DNA of 33,541 nt, from the NCBI GenBank assembly GCA_014084085.1, contig NPFB01000126.1:127521-161061 (forward strand), given 5' to 3'. Shown here piece after piece: positions 27,005 to 33,541 of this stretch (position 1 is its first letter; the number at the start of each line of letters is the position of its first letter). The stretch is from Hondaea fermentalgiana. Lineage: Eukaryota; Sar; Bigyra; Thraustochytrida; Thraustochytriidae. The notes under the pieces are model-generated. The model was given only the letters and a program-made list of their open reading frames with translations. It was not told the origin of the DNA and searched no databases. Made by a program: the position numbers and the translations under genes.

Positions 27005-27030
27005 CTTCTCCTTTTCCTTCTCCTTCTGCC

Positions 27031-27102
27031 GCTGCTGCTGCTGCTGCTGCTTGCCGAGCTGCTGCTGCTTGCTGCGCTGCTGCTTGCTGTGCTGCTGCTG
27101 CT
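27031..27102. repeat. CTG/CAG-rich leader repeat of the ATP-grasp gene
   Basis: Runs of ctg on plus, that is cag on the transcript strand, lie 27-100 bp upstream of the ATP-grasp ATG. They are in an open frame that would read poly-Gln joined to the protein, but there is no ATG upstream in that frame, so they are most likely untranslated leader. Confidence 0.7.
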
Positions 27103-28388
27103 CGAGTTTCGGATTTGCTGCTTCCGGTTCTGCGCTCGCCTGCTGCGTCCGGGCCTGGTCTCTCCCACGCCACCCACCGCGCGACGAGTGACTGGCCGCG
27201 CCTCGCTTTGCTGGTCTCCCTCTCCCCCCGCTTCCGACTTTTTTTCCATTTCCTCGTCGAACCTCGCCCGCGTTTGCCCCACTTGCGCCGCGTTTGCCCC
27301 ACTTGCGCCGCGCGTTTGCCCACTTCGCCGCGGCGTTGGGGCCCTGTGTACACAGACAGACCTCCGTGCACACGCAGTCTCCCCTGCCCCCTCTCTCCGC
27401 CACCCACTCCCACTGGCTTCCCGCGCCAGAGCCGGCTGCCGTAGGACCTCCTACGGTCTTGCTACGGGTTTTCTTTTTTTTTTCTTCTTTCCTCGCCGCC
27501 GTCACGACCCCGAGCTCCGCTCGCGCTCGAAGTCCCTGCTTCTCGTGCTCTGCGGCTCCAAACTCGAGCCGCGAGCGGCTTCTGCAAAGTCTGCTGCTGC
27601 AGGACTCCGCTCCTGCTGCGATCTCCGCCGCGGGCGCCGGCTTCTGCGCAGGGGCGCGCGGCTTTCTCCGCGCGCGTGCCTGCCGGAGACGATAGCCACC
27701 ACTGGTTTTCTTCGATTTCTTTGGCTTTTCTTGGCCGTTTCCGCGCGCGCCCGCGCATAGGGGTTCCTAGGTCTCAGCTACAGCCCCCGCGCGGAATGGG
27801 TGGTCGCCGCGCCGCGCGCCATCGTCTGATACGGGTCAACAGCAGGTCTCCCGGCCGCCAAGCAAGGCCACGGTGGATTCCGGCCGCGGTCGCGCGCAGT
27901 CCTGGCTTGCTCGGAGCGCGTGCGCGCGGAGACGTTTCGTGCGCCCCCCTTCTTCGGCCTGGGGTAGGTGGGTAATAGGGGGACGGCTTTTGCAGAAGAG
28001 GGCATAGAGAAAGATGCTTTCGCGCTGAAGAGTGAAACGAGCAATCCCGACATTCGCCAGTACTTGCGTTGCAGCTGCTGCTGCTGCTGGCTGCAACGCG
28101 TGCGCATCTTCTTCGCCAGCCACCGATCGCCAACCGCACCGACCATCGACCGAGCATTACCTCTCCCCGGCAAGGCGGCGCGGCCGCAGAAGCGCATTTC
28201 CTTCGCATCCGCCTTGCGATGCGTGGCGACGATGAAGTGAAGCGGCAGCTGCAGCTGCAGCGGCCTGGCGGGTGGTTCTGTGGAGGGGTCCAAAGTGACA
28301 AGCCGGCAGTGCAGGCAGGCGCGCCAGTCATTGCCGGCCGTCGTCCGCGGCATCCACCATCCATCCACCATGGCCACCATGGCCACCT

Positions 28389-28416
28389 TCCGTCCGTCCG
28401 TCCATCCGTTCATCCG
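28389..28416. repeat. (CCGT)n / (CATC)n tetramer run
   Basis: Tandem ccgt units grade into catccgtt units. Similar ccatccacc repeats are just to the left (28347-28370). Intergenic. Confidence 0.65.
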
Positions 28417-28479
28417 TGGCAGGCCGGTGGCTGGCACGGGCTGCAGCTGCACTGCATGCGGCTGCGGCAGGCTGCGGCG

Positions 28480-28526
28480 CGGAGAGGAGAGAAGAGGAGA
28501 CGAGAGGAGAGGAGAGGGGAGGAGAG
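28480..28526. repeat. GA-rich purine tract
   Basis: Almost uninterrupted A/G over about 45 bases with gagga units on plus. Intergenic low-complexity sequence. Confidence 0.7.
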
Positions 28527-29211
28527 CTCCGTGATGCGTTTCGCGCAGCTGCTGCTGCAGCCAACCGCACCGAGCGCGAAGAGTCGAACGCACTCGCACG
28601 ACTGGGAGGGGATGTCCGCACTACGTCACTGTCAGTGCAGTGCGGCAGTGCAGTGCAGTGCAACGCAGGGCGGTACGAGTGGTGGGTGGTTACCTAGTGC
28701 CGAGGGCGATCACAAATCAGAACGGGCGGTCGACGAACAAGACGAGAAGTTGGGACCGCTGGGTGGCGGCAGTGCAGTAGCAGTAGCTACAGCTACTTGC
28801 TTTGACGGCTACAAGCAATAGCGAGCTATACAAATGGCAGTGGCCAGGTGGATGCCTCACTGTAGTTCCGAAGATGCAGGGCTCGCGGTGTCGCTGACCA
28901 AGCAACCATGCAACCAGTAGCAGCAGTGCAGCTGCAGCAGCAGCAAAGGTTTGTGAGCAGACGTGGCACTGATGCGGCGATGCCAGAGCTTGCGAAATAA
29001 CGTGAACCGCGCCCGCCGCCATTTGCAACATTAAGAAACTCCTTAAGCGCCATCGAGAATGTCCATTTCATCTCGTGCGAAAACTCGGAGGGCTGAGCCT
29101 CACATGGGAAGGTCGATATCAACCGTGGAAAGTCGGTACGCGCCCGGCGGTCACGGTGTGCTTCACCATCACCGTACGCAGACGAGCATAGAGTACGCAA
29201 ATCGTAAGCGC

Positions 29212-29297
29212 AGCAGCAGCTGCAGCACCAGCACCAGCACCAGCATCAGCACCAGCACCAGCACCAGCACCAGCACCAGCACCAGCACCAGCACCAG
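29212..29297 (+). repeat. (CAGCAC)n hexamer repeat abutting the transposase ATG
   Basis: About a dozen cagcac units with single variants end four bases before the ATG at 29301. In the gene's frame they would encode (Gln-His)n and are open back to a TAA at 29205, but no ATG lies inside, so they should be leader sequence if the ATG is correct. Confidence 0.85.
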
Positions 29298-29300
29298 AAA

Positions 29301-31265
29301 ATGCAGGAAAGCACCAACAACCATGAATCCTTTCCGCGAGCGTCATTGCTGTCGCAGTCTTCGCAGCAGTCTTCGCTGTCGGTGCAGTCGAAGCCTCTAA
29401 ATGAAGATGGCAGTCGCTGCCGCAGACGTCTCTATCGTGATGCAGATGATGGCCAAATACGTTCGCGAGAATCTGAGTTGCAGGGGGCGTTCATGAGGCA
29501 AGATGTCCGGGGTTTTCAAGGCTCCTTGGACAAACTCATTCGCGATTTCAAGGAATTACGAGATGTTACTATAGAATTCCAAGAAAAACTCCATGATCTC
29601 AGGCAGGAGAATGAGCGTTTCCGTAAGCAAAATGAGCATCTGAAGCAGGAACTGTCAGATGCCAGGAAATCGGTCCAGCGTCTTCAAGAAGATCAGCAAG
29701 AAGATCAGCAACCTGATGCCATCTCGAGCACCAGTTCATGTGACGCTGGCGGCCGCAATAAGCATGTCATCGCTTCTACAGCTTCTGCGTCGAGATCCAT
29801 AGAAGAGGACACATCTACAACCTCAGGCACCACCACAACCGAGGATCGGCCCCAGAAGCGCAGACGCTACACCGACAGCGACAAGTACCACATTTTTCGA
29901 ACCTATCAAAGCTTTGGTCGAAAGGCAGCACTGTCTGCCGCTGCTGAAATTGGAATGCCAAAACCAACTGCAAGAAGTATTTTGCTTCGCTTCGATAGGG
30001 AGGGAAAAGAAGCCATCCACGATAAGCGGCTCGACAAGGGAGGCCCTGGGCCCAATTCGAAGCGAGAGGAGTGGCACGGCGAGATGTTGTGCGAATGGCT
30101 TCACTGGGATGCAAGAATTACCTTGAAGGCTCTCGTTGCAATGCTTAATGCTGAGATCGGTCGGCGTATCCTTTGTCGAGAACTAGACAAGGAGTGCCCG
30201 ACCTGTGGTCCATTGCTCAGCGAATCAGAACGCAAAAGTGGATACCACGTGGACATCGAGGAGCGCATGGAGAGCGCCTGCGAAAAAGCGAAGGAAGAGT
30301 ATGAGAAAGGTCATATCCGCTGCGAGCGGACGATTCGCGAGTGGCTCAGACAGGATCCTTATTTGTACACTCGGAAGGCTGTTGTCAAACAAAAGACGTC
30401 TGCAAACACCGATGAAAATATGCGCAAGCGTCTCCTTTATGCGCAGGAGGTCGAGAAGATGCTGACCAACAGCTCATGTTACCCAATTTTCATCGACGAA
30501 ATGCCTTTTTACTCGACGATGACGTCCACCAAGGTTCGCTCACAAAAGGGAGAGCGGGCAGTCGTTCTCGTGCCACCCGAAAGCAACTTACCGCATCGTA
30601 ATCAGGTTGCCATGGCAGTGCATCATGAACATGGGCTAATTTATGGATGTTCTTTCCCCCCTGTCAAGCGACAGAGGAACTGGTCAGCGCAGTACGGCAA
30701 AGAGGAATTCAAAGAGTTTCTTCGCGGCCTTTTTCATACCCTCATGGTCGGAAAAGATCCCCGGAGCAAGGTCGAATACGCGGAGACATTTAGAAATAAG
30801 TGCATCAGGATTATATGGGACAGTGCATCCGATCATGGATGTCGACGTGAAGCAGCAAAGGCGGCTAACGGACTTCCTGAAGACGTCAAACCTGACAATT
30901 TTGACGAGTTCGTTTCCTTCGCACGCGAACGTGGGGCAACAGTCCATGTCGTGCACGCTGCACCAGTCTCGCCTCATCTGAACCTGTGCGAGATCTACAA
31001 CGGTGTACTCTGTAGTCTCGTCAACACAGAGCGAAACCGATCTGATGTACGAGAAGCTCTGTTGGAGCCACAGGCTCGCGGTCGAGTTATCTCGAAACAA
31101 AACCAAGTGCTGGACAAAATCATCCACGGGAGCCTTGAAACACTGAAAAACGAGCGTGGAGCGCTTGCTGGCACTTTCGCAATTATAAGAAGTGTCTTAC
31201 AGAAAGTCATCGACAAGAACGGTTTTCTGGACTGGGAATGGATCAACCAGAAAGAGATAAACTAG
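29301..31265 (+). CDS. Transposase-derived protein: coiled coil, HTH and DDE domain (Tc1/mariner-IS630 like)
   Basis: 654 aa. Residues 1-70 are Ser/Gln-rich. Residues 75-135 form a heptad-type coiled coil (DLRQENERFRKQNEHLKQEL). A basic KRRR at 186-189 may be a nuclear signal. Residues 191-240 are a helix-turn-helix with SFGRKAALSAAAEIG. The DDE fold follows: IFIDE (Asp399), IIWDSASDHG (Asp507) and SPHLNLCE (Glu564), matching the DE, DNxxxH and SPxLNxxE motifs of DDE_3 transposases. The triad is intact, but 56 residues separate the second Asp and Glu, where Tc1/mariner has about 34. The frame is undamaged. I could not find terminal inverted repeats or TA duplications, so it may be an active element with cryptic ends or a domesticated gene. 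The coiled coil suggests multimer formation. Confidence 0.8.
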   Translation: MQESTNNHESFPRASLLSQSSQQSSLSVQSKPLNEDGSRCRRRLYRDADDGQIRSRESELQGAFMRQDVRGFQGSLDKLIRDFKELRDVTIEFQEKLHDLRQENERFRKQNEHLKQELSDARKSVQRLQEDQQEDQQPDAISSTSSCDAGGRNKHVIASTASASRSIEEDTSTTSGTTTTEDRPQKRRRYTDSDKYHIFRTYQSFGRKAALSAAAEIGMPKPTARSILLRFDREGKEAIHDKRLDKGGPGPNSKREEWHGEMLCEWLHWDARITLKALVAMLNAEIGRRILCRELDKECPTCGPLLSESERKSGYHVDIEERMESACEKAKEEYEKGHIRCERTIREWLRQDPYLYTRKAVVKQKTSANTDENMRKRLLYAQEVEKMLTNSSCYPIFIDEMPFYSTMTSTKVRSQKGERAVVLVPPESNLPHRNQVAMAVHHEHGLIYGCSFPPVKRQRNWSAQYGKEEFKEFLRGLFHTLMVGKDPRSKVEYAETFRNKCIRIIWDSASDHGCRREAAKAANGLPEDVKPDNFDEFVSFARERGATVHVVHAAPVSPHLNLCEIYNGVLCSLVNTERNRSDVREALLEPQARGRVISKQNQVLDKIIHGSLETLKNERGALAGTFAIIRSVLQKVIDKNGFLDWEWINQKEIN

Positions 31266-31530
31266 ATTTTACAGTTTACTTTTTGCAAGTGTGCCAAAAC
31301 GACCGAAAAGGAATGCGAAGCATCTACATTACATGTACTTCAAGCCGCTATCCGCATAAATCCTGGTTTGGAACACGGTACATGCATTCCGTTCACAAGT
31401 GGGTTCACTGACTGGCTACAGCCCAACGAAGTCGAATTTTTGTGTTGTTGCAGTGGTTGATGTTCCTCCAAATGTCATGGGAAAGGGGTCCCCGCGAGTT
31501 CTTATTGGCGGATGTCACCGAGCCTCCTCA

Positions 31531-31547
31531 TCTCTCTCTCTCTCTCT
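31531..31547. repeat. (TC)n microsatellite
   Basis: Eight TC dinucleotides in tandem between the two right-end genes. Confidence 0.85.
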
Positions 31548-31811
31548 ACCTTCGCTCTTTCTTCTCGTCCAAGAGAGATAGCAGTGCGCATCCAGGCAAT
31601 ACGAAACAAATCGCTTCGTTGTCCTTCCCTGCGATGAGATAGAAATCTAAAACCGGACCATGACTCCTTGAGTCTACTTTCAATATTTATACGGCGCGAA
31701 TTCTTGTTTGCTCGAATATAATGTGTGCACAAGCCAGAGCAGGACGTATGTGCTGATTTTACAAGACCTGCACATTAATGTTTACAATTCACATGGTATG
31801 TGTTCTTGTTC

Positions 31812-31817
31812 TATAAA
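31812..31817 (+). promoter_or_regulatory. TATA-like element upstream of the nuclease-kinase gene
   Basis: TATAAA lies 59 bp before the ATG at 31876, in an AT-rich to GC-rich transition. Spacing suits a transcription start around 31840-31850. It argues against the upstream in-frame ATG at 31798. Few other genes here have such a box, so this is tentative. Confidence 0.35.
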
Positions 31818-31875
31818 CGCCACCCGTCCGAGAACCGTCGCAGGCAAACCTTCAACGCTGCGGCTGCTGCTCGCG

Positions 31876-33541
31876 ATGTCGGACCATCAGCTTCCCCTCG
31901 ACGAGCCTGACTACTCCAAGTGGCCGGACTCCGCCTTTCAAGCCCTCACGCCCGATCATGTCAAGTTGTTTGACGATGAAAACGTGCAGAGATTTCGTGA
32001 GCATCTGAAGGAACACTGGTGGACAACTTTGAAGCAAAGTACGAGTGGCACCAAGACACTGGTAGCCTTTACTGATGCGTCCTTTGACGCCTCCCGGCGC
32101 AGGCGTGCCGCTCAAGATAAAGAGACTGAGGAGATGCTGAAGGCGATCAAAAAGATGGAGGAAGATATGGAGCTGATGGCGGAATATAATGCCGCGATGC
32201 GTGATGAGATTGATGCTAAAGAGAAAATAAGTAGCATCTCACGCGACCCTGAGCTCGCACCAGACGTCCGGGCGCGCAAGCTTGCTGGAGCGAACGCGGT
32301 CCACGTAGAGTTCGAGGCCGAGGTTGCCGAACTCGAAAAACGCCTCGTTCAAAGGGGCTTGTTGAGGCCGGGAGGTTGGTGCATGTCTGCCCTGAGACGC
32401 GCCTTGTGCGAACGAGTCGAGAATCCGCCCACAGAGCAAGCCTCCAGCCTGCCACGCAGATGGGGCTTGGAATTTCAGCGCCTCGAGCACTGGGACGATT
32501 TTAACGCCGGCAAGACCCTCAGATCGTCCCCCGCATTTCGCTTGCGGATCGATGCGAATGCCTTCGTCACGGACAAGGCCTTTGATGCCTCGGAGAGCGA
32601 AAAGGGCTGCGCCATGATGATGTACGCGCGCTCCGAGGACCCGCTGTTGCAGCACGTTTTCCGCCACCGCGATAAGCCGTTTGGCGACTTGAAGATGGCT
32701 CTCAAGTTCGAGCACATCGCCGTGCTGGGCGCGCGTCCCGATCAGCTGTGGCTCGCAGGCAAGCCTGAATGGAACGGCGAAATGCGGCCCCTTCTGGTTC
32801 ACGAGCACAAGAAGCCCGCGGTCTTCCCCGCCAGGGTTGGCGGAGGCACCGAGCCACGCCTCAGAATCTGGGAGTACGGGATGCGAAGAAATGACTCCTC
32901 GCGCTCAAATGACTTCCATCAGGGAGTAAGCGATGTGCTGCAGGAGGCGTACGGTTACATGATTACTCTTGGGCTGCGTTACGGCGCGATTAGCACGACG
33001 GAGTATACCTGGTTTCTCAAGCGTGCAGATGACAACAGCTCTGGCACACAGACACCCGCCGGTCTCCTCGTGTCTAGTGCATACTCGTGCACGAGCACAG
33101 GATTCACGTCCTTGCACAGAGGATACCTGACGGCGCTCTTGCATGCGCTGCGAGACGACAGCGCCTCCGGCCAGTTTCCCGGCCCCAGCACTCCGCTGGG
33201 GTTGAATCTCGCGGCCCAGTGGCGCGAGGCCCTTGGAGATACCAAGCTGGAGCGCGGCCTTGCGGACCCTTTCGAGCAGAGGATCTTCGCGTACCTTACC
33301 GCCATTCAAGAGGGAAAGTCGGCGGCGGGCGGGCCCGGCGATCTCCTCCCGCTCCAGCGCTCCGCCATGGCCGACCTGCTGCCCGTGCCCTGGGACAAGG
33401 CCTACGAGCGCGTACGCGAGTCTGCGGGCTCCAGCGTGCTGCGGCTGCGGCGCCCCGACGGGCTCGCTTTCATCGTCAAGACCCCCGTCGTGGGCGGGCC
33501 GGACGGCATCTCCGCCGCCGAGGTCGCCGAGGCGGCGGGCC
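31876..33541 (+). CDS. PD-(D/E)XK nuclease-like / protein kinase protein, 3' end outside the window
   Basis: The frame is open from ATG 31876 to the window edge (555 codons seen). Residues 1-75 are unrecognised and 75-155 form a charged coiled coil. Residues 190-385 look like a restriction-endonuclease-fold domain: Asp289 in ARPDQLWLAG, then Glu310 and Lys312 in LLVHEHKKPA (the D...ExK pattern), and QEAYGYMITLGLRYGAIST (361-379), the kind of helix seen after this core in protist nuclease-kinase proteins. From about 505 a kinase domain begins: VLRLRRPDGLAFIVKTP places Lys535 as the ATP-binding lysine. This nuclease-plus-kinase order is known from Crinkler-type proteins of protists and fungi, but the classical Crinkler N-terminal header is not visible. 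An in-frame ATG at 31798 would add 26 residues. Function (nuclear effector or conflict protein) is inference. Confidence 0.68.
   Translation, partial: MSDHQLPLDEPDYSKWPDSAFQALTPDHVKLFDDENVQRFREHLKEHWWTTLKQSTSGTKTLVAFTDASFDASRRRRAAQDKETEEMLKAIKKMEEDMELMAEYNAAMRDEIDAKEKISSISRDPELAPDVRARKLAGANAVHVEFEAEVAELEKRLVQRGLLRPGGWCMSALRRALCERVENPPTEQASSLPRRWGLEFQRLEHWDDFNAGKTLRSSPAFRLRIDANAFVTDKAFDASESEKGCAMMMYARSEDPLLQHVFRHRDKPFGDLKMALKFEHIAVLGARPDQLWLAGKPEWNGEMRPLLVHEHKKPAVFPARVGGGTEPRLRIWEYGMRRNDSSRSNDFHQGVSDVLQEAYGYMITLGLRYGAISTTEYTWFLKRADDNSSGTQTPAGLLVSSAYSCTSTGFTSLHRGYLTALLHALRDDSASGQFPGPSTPLGLNLAAQWREALGDTKLERGLADPFEQRIFAYLTAIQEGKSAAGGPGDLLPLQRSAMADLLPVPWDKAYERVRESAGSSVLRLRRPDGLAFIVKTPVVGGPDGISAAEVAEAAG

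Larger units (their letters stand above)
27005..29300. other. Long intergenic region rich in simple repeats
   Basis: About 2.3 kb separate the ATP-grasp gene (minus) from the transposase-derived gene (plus), divergently. The part next to the ATP-grasp start has a CTG-rich block and pyrimidine-rich sequence forming its leader. Further right there are CCGT/CATC tetramers, a purine tract, CAGCTGCAG runs and a CAGTGCAG cluster near 28635-28670. Many open frames cross it, but none has a domain and none shows more than composition bias. I found no tRNA, rRNA or clear terminal repeat of a transposon. Confidence 0.5.
31266..31875. other. Intergenic region between the transposase-derived and nuclease-kinase genes
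   Basis: It is AT-richer than the genes. It should contain the 3' end of the transposase-derived gene and the promoter of the next gene on the same strand. It holds a (TC)n run and a TATA-like site, listed separately. Comparing this flank with the other side of the transposase gene showed no convincing inverted repeat. Confidence 0.5.

Noticed and set aside
27005..27505. 167-codon N-terminal extension of the ATP-grasp protein including poly-Gln
   Set aside because: No ATG exists in it (the frame opens at GTG), and the family domain begins after ATG 27004, which has the usual gaag leader.
28826..29200. 124-aa minus-strand frame with a plausible stretch SHEMKWTFSMALKEFLNVA
   Set aside because: The rest is low-complexity (Cys/Ala from CAG repeats) and it matches no family; not enough to call a gene.
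28700..31500. Terminal inverted repeats of a transposon around the DDE gene
   Set aside because: By eye the best match (catttgcaacattaag near 29021 against an inverted catttggaggaacatc near 31465) is short and gapped; a self-alignment would be needed.
1..33541. CRISPR array, prokaryotic operon or phage region
   Set aside because: No evenly spaced repeats with unique spacers, no ribosome-binding sites, and gene content and targeting signals are eukaryotic.

Overview
The window looks like nuclear DNA of a compact, GC-rich protist genome. The coding regions are long and uninterrupted, with no introns needed. Five proteins end in a peroxisomal PTS1 tripeptide. Other eukaryotic marks are a eukaryotic-type phosphatidylinositol synthase, poly-Q tracts, ankyrin remnants, a Tc1/mariner-like DDE gene and a nuclease-kinase gene of a type common in protists. 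A labyrinthulomycete (thraustochytrid) stramenopile would fit, but that is an inference from gene style and not a proof.

Layout. Positions 1-1200 hold no gene I can support. From 1201 to 6266 there are three paralogous secretory-pathway proteins resembling sulfotransferases (two on minus, one on plus). The 1.6 kb gap between the second and third contains a decayed ankyrin-repeat pseudogene. At 6673-7290 (minus) is a phosphatidylinositol synthase. It diverges from a very large plus-strand gene (8040-11438) that joins a poly-Q segment, a tyrosinase/hemocyanin-type copper domain, a peptidoglycan-binding-like domain and a matrixin metalloprotease domain in one chain.

From 11788 to 24427 five AMP-forming acyl-CoA synthetase paralogs lie head to tail on the minus strand. 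Each has its own intergenic region of about 0.57-1.4 kb, and each ends in SKL or AKL. This tandem family is the dominant feature of the window and implies expanded activation of carboxylic acids inside the peroxisome. Immediately upstream on the same strand (25505-27004) is an ATP-grasp carboxylate-amine ligase related to carnosine synthase and L-amino-acid ligases.

From 27005 to 29300 is a simple-repeat-rich gap. Then come a coiled-coil/HTH/DDE transposase-derived gene (29301-31265, plus) and, from 31876 to the window edge (plus, open), a protein with a PD-(D/E)XK nuclease-like domain leading into a protein kinase domain. This last gene resembles the nuclease-kinase arrangement known from Crinkler-type proteins.

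Most start codons are preceded by a purine-rich leader ending in (A/G)AG directly before ATG, which helped choose starts. Very long open frames antisense to the synthetase genes are GC-driven shadows. The clearest candidates for something new are the tyrosinase-matrixin fusion, the five-gene peroxisomal synthetase array, and the two unusual genes at the right end.
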